DNA of 64,000 nucleotides from positions 1 to 64,000 of the forward strand of contig CAYTGM010000018.1 in NCBI GenBank assembly GCA_964437365.1, read 5' to 3'. The translations under genes were made by a program, and so were the position numbers. This document shows, one piece after another, positions 27,605-36,485 of the stretch. The notes below the pieces were generated by a model that saw only the letters and a program-made list of their open reading frames with translations, was not told the origin of the DNA and made no database searches. Each line of letters starts with the position of its first letter. Position 1 is the first letter of the stretch. The DNA comes from CAYTGM01 sp964437365. Lineage in GTDB: Bacteria; Sumerlaeota; Sumerlaeia; SLMS01.

Positions 27605-27747
27605 GCCGTTCTCGAAATTCTTCGCCGTCAGCGATAGGCTTCTCACTCGCTTAACCAGTAATGGACCAATGCTCCCGAGAACGGCACTAAACGTCGATAT
27701 CGGGAAACTAACGCTTGAATCTAAATGGGAGGGCTTTAAACTCAAGC
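27605..27747 (+). promoter_or_regulatory. Structured leader upstream of the amino-acid transporter operon
   Basis: A perfect 10-bp pairing, GCCGTTCTCG (27605-27614) with CGAGAACGGC (27676-27685), encloses 61 bases. Inside, GCGA/TCGC (27631-27634 and 27647-27650) and a small CCA/TGG hairpin can form, giving a three-way-junction-like shape. Downstream, GCTTGA (27713-27718) can pair with TCAAGC (27742-27747), 45 bases before the start codon. No known riboswitch consensus is recognised. Confidence 0.45.
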
Positions 27748-27792
27748 TATCCCTATGCATGAACTATTCACATACAGCTCAGGAGAATACAG

Positions 27793-29262
27793 ATGAAGCA
27801 CTCTCAGCTTCTAAGGATAGTCTATTATCTATGCCTCATTCTCTTCTTTGCTCTTCCGATGAAAATCTTCGCTCAAGAAGCTCCATCTGAATCAGAGAAG
27901 TTCCGAATTGCTTTAACGGGAAAGTACCCTCCGTTTTCTTTCTACGACCAGGATGGAGAATTGACTGGGTTTGATGTGGACGTCTCGCGTGAGATCGCTA
28001 CTCGCATAGAACTTGAACTGGAGATTATCACGACAGAGTGGGACGGTATACTTGCTGGACTTTTAGGAGGCCGGTTCGATGCTATTATCGGCTCCATGGC
28101 TATTACTCCCGAGCGTGAGAAGAGTGTTAACTTTTCGGACCCCTACTATATTTCCGGAGCTCAGCTTTTCGTCGCCGCAGATGACATTGATACAATCACG
28201 GGTATAGACGATTTGACAGAGATGAACGTAGGGGTTGTTCTTGGAACGACATACGAAAACTACCTCACCGAGAAATACCCTGACATCAATGTGAAAACAT
28301 ATAAAGGTGACGTGGATATTTTTCAGGACATGCGCAACGAACGGCTGGATGGCTTTGTTACTGATAAGCTCGTTGGTATGTTTCAAATTAAAAAAGCAGG
28401 CCTCCCTTTTCTTCCTACCGGGGAATTGCTCTATGATGAGTACATGGGTATCCCTGTTGTCAAAGAGCGGCCGGAGCTGCTGCAGGACATCAATATGGCG
28501 CTGGCAGAGATGGAAAAGGAAGGTGTCTTTGAGGAGCTTCACGCAAAGTGGTTTGTCAGTGAGATGGATGAAGCTTCTTCAGAAGAAGGAGAAGTGACAG
28601 CCAGTGCAATGTCTACCGCGACTGTCGCTAAGAAACTAGGAAGAGGATTCATCATTACTCTCTTCGTTGCTTTTCTATCATTGGGAATAGGCTTTTTTAT
28701 CGCAATACCCTGCGGAGTTGTCCTGAACGGACCTGATGGTATCTATAAGTATATTCTAAGGGCTGCTGTGGATTTCATTCGAGGTACGCCAGTTCTTATT
28801 CAGCTTTTCTTTATTTATTTCGGTGCACCTCAGGTAAATATTACGCTCTCTCCAATTCAATGCGCCATACTAACGCTATCTATCAATTCGGCTGCATACA
28901 TGGCTGAGGTGATTAGATCCGGGTTGATGGCAGTTGATCCCGGTCAAAAGGTCGCTGGGCGTGCTCTTGGACTATCTCCTTTTCAAACGTTTAGATATAT
29001 TGTCTGGCCTCAGGCATTTCGTATCGCGACGCCTCCGCTCATGAACTCGGCGGTAGCTCTCCTGAAAGACACGGCATTGATCTCTGTTATATCTGTTAGT
29101 GAAGTCATTAAGGAGGCACAATCGATCATCAGTGTGACCTATGACCCAATGACCTACTATTTCATCGTTGCTGTGATGTTCTTTCTCTTTACCTTCCCGC
29201 TGATGAAACTTGCAGGCTATCTTGAGAACGTGATGAAGAGAAAGGGGTTCAAAGGTGCTTAA
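27793..29262 (+). CDS. Amino-acid ABC transporter: substrate-binding protein fused to permease
   Basis: The 489-residue product begins with a signal peptide (cleavage near FAQEAP), then an SBP_bac_3 binding domain (about 33-250) with KYPPFSFYDQDGELTGFDVD and GSMAITPEREKSVNFSDPYY. From about 285 it continues into a His/Glu/Gln-type permease with the EAA loop ARALGL-type (GRALGLSPFQTFRYIVWPQA). Such fusions are known in polar amino-acid transporters, so the periplasmic domain is tethered to the membrane domain. AGGAG lies seven bases before the ATG. The ATPase gene overlaps by 8 bp. Substrate is not assignable, but neighbourhood suggests a basic amino acid. Confidence 0.9.
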   Translation: MKHSQLLRIVYYLCLILFFALPMKIFAQEAPSESEKFRIALTGKYPPFSFYDQDGELTGFDVDVSREIATRIELELEIITTEWDGILAGLLGGRFDAIIGSMAITPEREKSVNFSDPYYISGAQLFVAADDIDTITGIDDLTEMNVGVVLGTTYENYLTEKYPDINVKTYKGDVDIFQDMRNERLDGFVTDKLVGMFQIKKAGLPFLPTGELLYDEYMGIPVVKERPELLQDINMALAEMEKEGVFEELHAKWFVSEMDEASSEEGEVTASAMSTATVAKKLGRGFIITLFVAFLSLGIGFFIAIPCGVVLNGPDGIYKYILRAAVDFIRGTPVLIQLFFIYFGAPQVNITLSPIQCAILTLSINSAAYMAEVIRSGLMAVDPGQKVAGRALGLSPFQTFRYIVWPQAFRIATPPLMNSAVALLKDTALISVISVSEVIKEAQSIISVTYDPMTYYFIVAVMFFLFTFPLMKLAGYLENVMKRKGFKGA

Positions 29263-29950
29263 TATTGACGATCTAACATATGTTTACGAGGGAACAACGG
29301 AAGGCATCAGGGATATTAATATCAAGATCGAGAAAGAGCATATTTTTGCGATCATTGGTCGAAGTGGTGCAGGGAAGACGACGCTGCTTCAATGTCTTGG
29401 TCGATTCCTTTTTCCTCAGAAGGGGAGGATCTTGATTGATGAAACTAATATCAGTGAATTGAGCGAACTTGAGTTCCGCCGCAAACTGGGGATCGTCTTT
29501 CAAAAGCTGAATCTTTTTCCGCATATGACTGTGAAGGAAAACATCGAGCTTGCCCCTCTTAAGGCATTGAATCGATCTGTTGCTGAAGTTGAGAGTGATT
29601 CGAAAGAGTTAATGGATCAGTTCGGGATCTATACTCTAAAAGACAAATATCCAGCTGAAGTAAGCGGCGGACAGGCTCAACGTGTCGCCATTTGTCGAGC
29701 CATGATGCTGAAGCCAGATTACCTGCTTCTTGATGAACCCACCGCAGCTTTGGACATGAAGACTTCACAAGAGTTTGGGTCTTTTCTGAAACAACTCAAA
29801 TCGGACACCTCATTTATCGTCGTTACTCATGATATTCAATTCGTTGCAGATACAGCAACGAAAGGAGTGCTTATGAAAAACGGCGTAGTTACCAAGAGTG
29901 GTAGTATACAGGAAGTAATCCAAGGCCTGGACGAGGAAACTGATGACTGA
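29255..29950 (+). CDS. Amino-acid ABC transporter ATP-binding protein
   Basis: GTG start at 29255, overlapping the fused permease gene by 8 bp, with AAGGGG upstream. The 231-residue protein has Walker A GRSGAGKTT (35-43), a Q-loop (VFQKLNLFPHMTV), signature VSGGQAQRVAICRA (136-149), Walker B YLLLDEP (156-162) and the H-loop VTHD. It is the GlnQ/HisP-type ATPase of the preceding permease. Its own stop overlaps the acetyltransferase start by 8 bp. Confidence 0.95.
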   Translation: MLNIDDLTYVYEGTTEGIRDINIKIEKEHIFAIIGRSGAGKTTLLQCLGRFLFPQKGRILIDETNISELSELEFRRKLGIVFQKLNLFPHMTVKENIELAPLKALNRSVAEVESDSKELMDQFGIYTLKDKYPAEVSGGQAQRVAICRAMMLKPDYLLLDEPTAALDMKTSQEFGSFLKQLKSDTSFIVVTHDIQFVADTATKGVLMKNGVVTKSGSIQEVIQGLDEETDD

Positions 29951-30782
29951 CAAACTTGAATTAATTGGAAAATCTGTAATACAGCACGGACCCTTGAATG
30001 ATCGTGTCTATCTGATGAAATATCATGAAGAAGATTATCCCGACCTTTTAAAAAAGGTGGAAGACATAGCCATTCAGAACAACTATTCAAAGGTTTTTGC
30101 CAAAGTCCCCACCTTTGCCAAATCACAATTTGGAAAAGCAGGCTACCAACAGGAAGCTCATGTACCTAAGTTTTATAAAGGCGAAGATGATGCTTACTTT
30201 TTCGGTAAGTATTACGAAGAAAGCAGAGAGAGAGAAAAGTTCCCTGATGAACTTGAAACTGTCCTGGATATTTCACAAACTAAACGAGGTCAGGCAAGAA
30301 CTGACGCGCCTCTGGCACCCGGTTTTGAATGGCGAGTCGCAACCAAAGACGATGCAGAAGGTATGGTAGACGTCTATAAAGAGATCTTTGAAACCTATCC
30401 GTTCCCTATCCATGACCCGAACTACCTGAGAGATACCATGGATCAGAATTTCGTCTATTTTCTCATTCTTGATCAGGGCAAGGTTGTTGCCGTCGCCAGC
30501 TCAGAAATGGACGAGAGTAACCTCAATGTTGAAATGACAGATTTCGCTTCGCTGAAAGAGTATCAGGGTAAAGGCTTTGCAACATTTCTGCTTTCAAGAA
30601 TGGAAGAAGAAATGAAGAGAAGAGGCATTAAACTGGCCTACACTATTGCCCGTGCTTACTCCTTTGGGATGAACATCACCTTTGCCAAGCTCAACTATAA
30701 CTTTAATGGCACACTGGTAAGTAACACGAATATCGGCGGCAAGATCGAGTCGATGAACGTTTGGTCAAAGTATATCGGTTAA
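29943..30782 (+). CDS. ablB: Putative beta-lysine N-acetyltransferase, GNAT family
   Basis: The 279-residue product resembles AblB throughout. The N-terminal half has NNYSKVFAKVP, FGKAGYQQEAHVPKFYKGED and AYFFGKYY; the C-terminal half is a GNAT fold with the acetyl-CoA loop YQGKGFATFLLSRMEEEM. AblB acetylates beta-lysine to N-epsilon-acetyl-beta-lysine, a compatible solute, in organisms where AblA (lysine 2,3-aminomutase) makes beta-lysine. No AblA gene is in this window. The 8-bp overlap with the ABC ATPase indicates a single operon with the importer. Confidence 0.8.
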   Translation: MTDKLELIGKSVIQHGPLNDRVYLMKYHEEDYPDLLKKVEDIAIQNNYSKVFAKVPTFAKSQFGKAGYQQEAHVPKFYKGEDDAYFFGKYYEESREREKFPDELETVLDISQTKRGQARTDAPLAPGFEWRVATKDDAEGMVDVYKEIFETYPFPIHDPNYLRDTMDQNFVYFLILDQGKVVAVASSEMDESNLNVEMTDFASLKEYQGKGFATFLLSRMEEEMKRRGIKLAYTIARAYSFGMNITFAKLNYNFNGTLVSNTNIGGKIESMNVWSKYIG

Positions 30783-30814
30783 GTTTTCAACCGGGTAAGG
30801 AAGAGAATCTCTCT

Positions 30815-31612
30815 TCAGTCTTTGCGCATCGCGATCCAGGTTCCGCCCGCAAGGGTAGCGGTGTATCCGGGCCTTCCGATCTGACCATTTCGTACGAGTG
30901 AGCAACCTTGCTCTTGCAGGTAATAGATCACATCCAACGGGTTAAGGTAAAAGCAGCTGTCACTGTCGCCTCGAAAGGGTGGACGGAAATCCGGCGTTCT
31001 ATAAAGAAAATCATATTTCTTCATTATACTTCGATGCACGATTCGAATCGAGTTTGTGAGCGCGAATCCCAACGCTTCCCACCTGGTATTTCCATGCGGG
31101 ATATCGGGAGTATGGTCTTCCTGTTCTAAACTCTTGCTGAACATACGGCGGACACAATTCAGAGGACTCAAAAGGTTGGGGCCGGCAACAATGATCAGTC
31201 CTCCGCTCCGACAGACACGAACCATTTCATCGAGCGCTAACTTTGGAACAGGAACATGCTCAAGCATCTGGTAAGACCCTACAACATCTACTGACCCTTG
31301 AGACAATGGGAGATACTCTGCTGAGGCGGTGATAAATTTCAAGTTTGTTTCTTCGCTGACTTGCAGGGTCTCCCGGCTCATGTCTATACCAAGAGTCGAA
31401 TATCCCTTCTTCGTGAGCAGAAGACTTGAATAGCCATTGCCGCAGCCAAGGTCCAGATACCTGGGGTATTTATTTGGAGGAGCTACCGATCGTGTAAACT
31501 TTAGATATCCAGCATAGTATTCTTTTGCCGATTTAAGTGAACTGAACTGCCGCCTGACGCTGTCACCTCCGTGACGATAAACGTTTCGAGTCGCGATATC
31601 ATGGTTCCTCAT
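30815..31612 (-). CDS. Class I SAM-dependent methyltransferase
   Basis: The 265-residue protein has the SAM-binding motif I YLDLGCGNGYSSLLL, the acidic GIDMS turn, motif post-I residues and SVDVVGSYQMLEHVP (the usual motif IV position). No signal or membrane segment. The fold is Methyltransf_11-like, often found in lipid or glycan modification, but the substrate is unknown. It starts 7 bp after dnaB ends and is likely co-transcribed with it. Confidence 0.85.
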   Translation of the reverse strand: MRNHDIATRNVYRHGGDSVRRQFSSLKSAKEYYAGYLKFTRSVAPPNKYPRYLDLGCGNGYSSLLLTKKGYSTLGIDMSRETLQVSEETNLKFITASAEYLPLSQGSVDVVGSYQMLEHVPVPKLALDEMVRVCRSGGLIIVAGPNLLSPLNCVRRMFSKSLEQEDHTPDIPHGNTRWEALGFALTNSIRIVHRSIMKKYDFLYRTPDFRPPFRGDSDSCFYLNPLDVIYYLQEQGCSLVRNGQIGRPGYTATLAGGTWIAMRKD

Positions 31613-31619
31613 ACTTGCC

Positions 31620-33038
31620 CTATTGGTTCACTTTCGCAAGGTCTGTGAACTCGGTAAAGTCTGGCCAGAAAAGCAGCTCAACTGTTCCGATGGGGCCGTT
31701 ACGATGTTTTCCTACGATGATCTCTGTCGGTATGGGTAGTGATTTGTCAGCGGGGGAACCATCCTCATTCTTCTGAATTTCTACGCGTTCGCGGTGCACG
31801 AACATCACGACATCGGCATCCTGCTCAATTGCGCCGGATTCTCGAAGGTCGGAGAGCTGTGGGCGGGCGGGCTCTGATTTAGAACCGCGGGATTCAATAC
31901 TTCGTGACAGCTGACTCAAGGCGATAACAGGAACACTGAGTTCTCGAGCCAGCGCCTTTAGCCCACGGGATATTTCTGATACTTCCTGCTGTCTGTTTTG
32001 TTCTCGTCCTCTCTTGTCTCCGCCAGACATCAGCTGAAGGTAATCCACCACGATCAACCCGATTTTTTCTCGAGAAGACATGCGGCGGGCTCTGGATCTC
32101 AACTGCATAAGAGAAAGCCCGGGCGTGTCATCAATATAGATCGGGTAAGTTTCAAGTTCTGAGGCGCGCTCGCGAATTTTCATGAACTCGGAGTCCTTCA
32201 ATAAGCCACGACGTACCTTGTGACTTGAAATACGAGCGTAGCTTGAGAGTAGGCGCATATTGAGCTGCTCTTTGCCCATTTCCAGACTGAAGATAGCTGT
32301 TGGCAGCTTTTCTTTTCTGGCGACGTTCAGCATCAGGTTCAAAGCAAATGCGGTCTTTCCAATAGAAGGGCGTGCAGCAAGGATAACAAGATCAGACGGG
32401 TGCAATCCATTGAGTAGTCGATCAAGGTCTCGAAAGTGAGTGGCGATCCCGGTAATGTCACCCTGATGTTCATTGAGTTTACCTATCTCTTCGATCGCGT
32501 GTCCCATGATTTCCGAAACGTGAACGTACCCTTGTTCGCGGGTCTCCTGCCCGATTTCGAAGATCATCTTTTCAGCAACGTCGATTTGCTTATCAACATC
32601 GCGAACTTCCTGGGAGCAGTCGGAAAGAATGGCCTCCGCGGCCAGCATCAATCTGCGCAGAGTTGCTTTTTCATGAACAATTTTGGCAAGGTCTGGAGCG
32701 GCGCCTGTAGAAAGGACATTCTGCTCAAGGTTTGCCAGATAGAGAATACCGCCAACAGAATCTAACTGGTTCTCTTTCTTGAGGATATCCGTCAGCATTG
32801 TCAGGTCAACGACCTGATGCTCGTCATAAATATATGCGATGGCTCGGAAGATCAATTGGTGGGCGGCAACATAGAAATCTTCCTCATCCACGTGTTCCGT
32901 GACTTCAGGAATGGTGTCATTTTCGAGCAGCATCGCCCCGAGGACACTTCGCTCGGCATCTTCATTATGAGGAATAGGAAGCTCACGATTGAGCTTCGGT
33001 TGGTCTTTCTGTTTTCTTCCGTTGGAACCTTCAGCCAT
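31620..33038 (-). CDS. dnaB: Replicative DNA helicase DnaB
   Basis: The 472-residue protein has the DnaB N-terminal domain (about 22-125, PHNEDAERSVLGAMLL) and the RecA-like motor: Walker A ARPSIGKTA (222-230), Walker B LIVVDYLQLM, and the SQLSRSIESR and DLRESGAIEQDADVV segments. It forms the hexameric fork helicase. No intein interrupts it. The ribosome-binding site is weak. Upstream lies the DnaA-box cluster at 33223-33375. Confidence 0.97.
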   Translation of the reverse strand: MAEGSNGRKQKDQPKLNRELPIPHNEDAERSVLGAMLLENDTIPEVTEHVDEEDFYVAAHQLIFRAIAYIYDEHQVVDLTMLTDILKKENQLDSVGGILYLANLEQNVLSTGAAPDLAKIVHEKATLRRLMLAAEAILSDCSQEVRDVDKQIDVAEKMIFEIGQETREQGYVHVSEIMGHAIEEIGKLNEHQGDITGIATHFRDLDRLLNGLHPSDLVILAARPSIGKTAFALNLMLNVARKEKLPTAIFSLEMGKEQLNMRLLSSYARISSHKVRRGLLKDSEFMKIRERASELETYPIYIDDTPGLSLMQLRSRARRMSSREKIGLIVVDYLQLMSGGDKRGREQNRQQEVSEISRGLKALARELSVPVIALSQLSRSIESRGSKSEPARPQLSDLRESGAIEQDADVVMFVHRERVEIQKNEDGSPADKSLPIPTEIIVGKHRNGPIGTVELLFWPDFTEFTDLAKVNQ

Positions 33039-33222
33039 GTTATGCGGTAACTTTCTAATCTACTTTAAGCGGTGAGCGCGCAAGATTGTCGTGACAAGAG
33101 GCGTAACTCAAGAGAAAGGAACTGAAATCTGAAGCAGGGTTATGTATAGCTTGATACTTCTAGACTTAGCCTCGGAACGACTTGCGTCGCCTTGGCAACT
33201 GTGGAGGCAGGCTGTGCCTTTA

Positions 33223-33375
33223 TGTGGAAAACCGAAAAGATTTCAGCTGTGGAGAACCTTACGGTCTTTGCTTTGCCAGACCATTGTCAAATGTGCAGTT
33301 CGGCTCTCTGTCTTCTACTGGTTTCTAGATTTCTCCAGAGGTTTTCCACACAGTTTATCCACAGCCTGTGGAAAA
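33223..33375. other. Cluster of DnaA-box motifs beside dnaB (candidate replication origin or DnaA-regulated region)
   Basis: Five motifs fit or nearly fit the DnaA-box form TTWTNCACA: TGTGGAAAA (33223-33231), TGTGGAGAA (33248-33256, one mismatch), TTTTCCACA (33342-33350), perfect TTATCCACA (33355-33363) and TGTGGAAAA (33367-33375). The last three lie within 34 bp. The rest of the 33039-33387 interval holds no convincing gene and is not strikingly AT-rich. Confidence 0.55.
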
Positions 33376-33387
33376 CTGCCACAACAA

Positions 33388-33430
33388 AGAAAAAAAGGCG
33401 GCGATTCCACGAGTGGAAACCGCCGCCTTT
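33388..33430 (-). terminator. Intrinsic terminator of the MFS transporter gene
   Basis: AAAGGCGGCG (33394-33403) pairs with CGCCGCCTTT (33421-33430); the loop carries a further TTCCAC/GTGGAA hairpin. The minus strand then reads into a T-rich run, so it ends the MFS gene. Confidence 0.88.
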
Positions 33431-33463
33431 AAACTCCTGAACAGGCTCGAAAAGATTCTGTTC

Positions 33464-36112
33464 TTAGACTTTCTTTCCGAAGTCCGGATCAATCTTAAGA
33501 AATGGGATCAGAATCGTTCCGGGAAGTGTAAAGACCATGACCAGCCAGAAGAAAGTCGTGTAGCCAACAAGCTCCTGCAGGTAACCTGCCCACATTCCTG
33601 GGATCATATATCCGAGAGCCATAGCACCGGTGCACAGCGCATAGTGTGCTGTCTTGTATGGTCCTTGAGCTGCCAGAATCATCACCATTAGATAAGCTGT
33701 GAAACCGAATCCATACCCAAAAGATTCAAGACCAACCACGAAGTTCACCAGAAGAACTCCATCAGGCTGTGTCGTAGAAAGCATGATATACAATAGGTTT
33801 GGCAGGTGCATCGCCGCGACCATGAGCCAGATCACGGCTTTCAGACCAAATCGAGCGATCAAAAAACCTCCAAGCAGGCCACCGATGGTCAACGCTCCCA
33901 GATAAACGACAGAGTTTGTAAAGGCGACCTCACCGAGCGACATGGCGAGCCCGTTCGCTTCTCTTGCATCCAGCAGAAAGAGGTTCTTGACCTGCGCCAG
34001 TTGCGCTTCACCGAGTCGGAATGTCAGCAAGAAGCCCAAGGTAATTGCCATTCCAGACTTGACGAAGAAGGTTTCAAAGACTTCAGCAAATCCAATCTGA
34101 CTCACGTCCGACATGGCAAAAATAGCACCCCGCACCGGTTGCCAGATAAAGGGTATTTTGATAATCAACAAACCGATAAGGATCAGGATAATCAGCTTCG
34201 TTGCCGTGTAGTAAAAGTTGAATCCTTTGACCTGAAGCGAGGTTGGTGTCTCTCTCGCAACTGCCAGAAGTTCATCCAGTTGATCACTGTTTTCAGGAAG
34301 AGCCAGATCGGCTTTGGAAAGGTCTTCTCCAAGGACTTCTGCTTTGACTGAGCTCTCTACCGCTGTCAGTGCATCAACCAGAAACTCTGCATCTTCTCCA
34401 AGGTTACTGAGCAGAGGGTTGCGCGCTTTCGCGAGCAGACGGTCAAACTCTTCGACTGTTAATGGTTTGGTTTCTGTATCAGCGTCCTCTTCCGCCGACG
34501 TCCCTTCAGCAACCTGCTCGGTACCTTCTTCCCCGGTACCAGCCGTGTCTGTATCTGCCTCGATATCAGGCTGATTGATCCCTTCGAAAAGCAGCAGGAG
34601 CCTTCTAAGTTCAGGGTTGCCGTATAGACTAACGTCTTCCTTAAGAAGGGTGGCAGCCTCAGAAAGCTGAGCAGCGGTTTCTCCACTGTCCAGCACTCCG
34701 TTATGTGAAAGGATCTCTCTGATTTCGAGCAGAGACTGGAGATTAGCAGCTGACCTTGCCAGCTTCTCTTCTCTCAGGGTTGTGATCAGACCCATTAGAG
34801 CCTGCTGGTCCAGAGTTTTATCATCTCCGTTACCTTCGATCTTTTCTCTCAAAACCTGCAAAGAGGGATCTTCAACGATTCCAATGGTCTTCTCCTGAAT
34901 CGTTTCCTTTATCTCAGGCAGATTTGTAGCGTACATATACAGCCAGATAAGACCAAAAGGTATCCCCACCGTTACGAGCAGCGCAGAGAGAGGTACCAGG
35001 AAGTTGGGGCGATTGGTGGTGTCGACAATGTCTCCCGATGGGTAGGGGAGGATAAACTTATGCCATCCAGCAATAATGAAGAACATCCCGCCGCAGATAA
35101 CACAGACAACAAGCCAACTGAAAGGGATGTTACCCGATTGGGCCTTGATGGAGTCCTCTGCCTCTATTTTGGCGTTGTCGGCCGCCGTGATGGGAACATC
35201 GACCGCCTGGCTCCAGTTGCCTGCATTGAAAATGAGTCGAGAATTTGCCTTTGAAAGACCTATCCCCTGATCGGCTTTATCGAGACTGAGAACGACAACG
35301 CGCTCATCGCCTTCCTCAACAGGTTCATTAAGTCGTATAGATACAAACGAGCTGCCATCCTGCTCGATCCCCAACTGGTCGGGCATCATCAGGATCCCCT
35401 GGCCATCAGCGGTTGGCCACGGATCCAAAGTGAACAGGTTATTGTCATCAGGTGCCTGAGCAACCTCGGCGGCCTTTTCTTTAACGAGCAGATTCGAAGT
35501 CACTTCATCGAGGCCTGTCGCGCTTTGAACAAGCCCGGCTATCCAGATCAGGATTCCATTCGCGAAGATCAGTGCGGCACGGAATAGAGTGGAGCGAACA
35601 CCTACATAGAAGGCCTGCTGCTTCTCATTCAAGCCGAGCATATAGTAGCCATCGCAGGCAATATCGTGGGTAGCCCCGGCGAAAGCAAGAACAGCAAGAA
35701 AGACCACCGAAAGCAGAAACCAGAGTGGCATGCTGAAAGAGCCCAGACTGATCGTTTGTGAGCCCGGTATAATCAAGCTGAAAGCGATGGCGAGGAAGGA
35801 AATGCCGACCAGTCCCTGCATCAGGTATGTCCAGGCACGCTTGGCTCCATATTTGTCAACCAGCGGTCCCCACAGGGGCTTGATAGTCCAGGGGAAGCTA
35901 AGGAGACCTACCCAGAATAGAGTGTCACCCTGGGGGATCCCCATGGTGAAGAAGATAATCGCGAAAAGTTGTACAACAATCGCATACTGCAGGCCCTGAG
36001 CAAAATAGACGCTCGGCACCCAGGACCAAGGGCTGACGCGCCGACCTTTACTGTCAGGCTCGCCAATGTGAACACTGTGGTGCTCTTCCGATTTGATCGG
36101 GGAATCACTCAT
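33464..36112 (-). CDS. AmpG-like MFS transporter with two large inserted segments
   Basis: At 882 residues this is about twice the usual MFS length. The core fits the AmpG/muropeptide-permease-like branch: YFAQGLQYAIV, SFPWTIKPLWGPLVDKYG (73-89) and GATHDIACDGYY (146-157). Insert 1 (about 200-330) contains a beta-sandwich-like stretch with SRLIFNAGNWSQAVDVPITA, matching the LTFTxxNWNxxQxVxVTAxDD pattern of Calx-beta-like extracellular modules. Insert 2 (about 400-630) is helical and very acidic (residues about 520-550). Membrane spans resume after each. AGAGGA lies six bases before the ATG. Substrate is unknown; an anhydro-muropeptide or sugar is a guess. Confidence 0.8.
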   Translation of the reverse strand: MSDSPIKSEEHHSVHIGEPDSKGRRVSPWSWVPSVYFAQGLQYAIVVQLFAIIFFTMGIPQGDTLFWVGLLSFPWTIKPLWGPLVDKYGAKRAWTYLMQGLVGISFLAIAFSLIIPGSQTISLGSFSMPLWFLLSVVFLAVLAFAGATHDIACDGYYMLGLNEKQQAFYVGVRSTLFRAALIFANGILIWIAGLVQSATGLDEVTSNLLVKEKAAEVAQAPDDNNLFTLDPWPTADGQGILMMPDQLGIEQDGSSFVSIRLNEPVEEGDERVVVLSLDKADQGIGLSKANSRLIFNAGNWSQAVDVPITAADNAKIEAEDSIKAQSGNIPFSWLVVCVICGGMFFIIAGWHKFILPYPSGDIVDTTNRPNFLVPLSALLVTVGIPFGLIWLYMYATNLPEIKETIQEKTIGIVEDPSLQVLREKIEGNGDDKTLDQQALMGLITTLREEKLARSAANLQSLLEIREILSHNGVLDSGETAAQLSEAATLLKEDVSLYGNPELRRLLLLFEGINQPDIEADTDTAGTGEEGTEQVAEGTSAEEDADTETKPLTVEEFDRLLAKARNPLLSNLGEDAEFLVDALTAVESSVKAEVLGEDLSKADLALPENSDQLDELLAVARETPTSLQVKGFNFYYTATKLIILILIGLLIIKIPFIWQPVRGAIFAMSDVSQIGFAEVFETFFVKSGMAITLGFLLTFRLGEAQLAQVKNLFLLDAREANGLAMSLGEVAFTNSVVYLGALTIGGLLGGFLIARFGLKAVIWLMVAAMHLPNLLYIMLSTTQPDGVLLVNFVVGLESFGYGFGFTAYLMVMILAAQGPYKTAHYALCTGAMALGYMIPGMWAGYLQELVGYTTFFWLVMVFTLPGTILIPFLKIDPDFGKKV

Positions 36113-36132
36113 CGTAAATCCTCTTCTACTGA

Positions 36133-36148
36133 CTGACCGAGTGGTCAG
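36133..36148. promoter_or_regulatory. Palindromic candidate operator upstream of the MFS gene
   Basis: CTGACC (36133-36138) and GGTCAG (36143-36148) form a 6-bp inverted repeat with a 4-base spacer, 20 bp before the MFS start on the minus strand. TGACC-N4-GGTCA resembles operators of TetR-family repressors. No regulator gene is adjacent. Confidence 0.4.
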
Positions 36149-36485
36149 GAAAACTCTCTCACAGCCTTGAACGAATCAAGGGATAGCAAAATAATGGAGG
36201 ACAAAAGCACCGCTTTGCCAGTGAGGCAAGACAAGAAGCGGTACAATTACCGGGAGATTGCGGACTTTTCACGAGAAGTCACTCAAAGTTGTGTTTGAAG
36301 GCAGGGGATAGAAGTGAGAATTCTTCACGGAACTGTTAAAAAGATTAGAGCTACCGTTCGCTTTCAAGTTCACCTTGATGATCTGAATATTGAGTTGAAC
36401 ACCTGTGGTAGAGACCTGGGTTTTGATGGGAAGATCTATTAATGCCGCACCTGGATAAGGTGTGGCTCAATCCTTAGAGGAACCT

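Noticed and set aside
27544..27792. Lysine riboswitch before the amino-acid transporter
   Set aside because: The conserved lysine-riboswitch core segments are not visible; only an unassigned structured leader is claimed.
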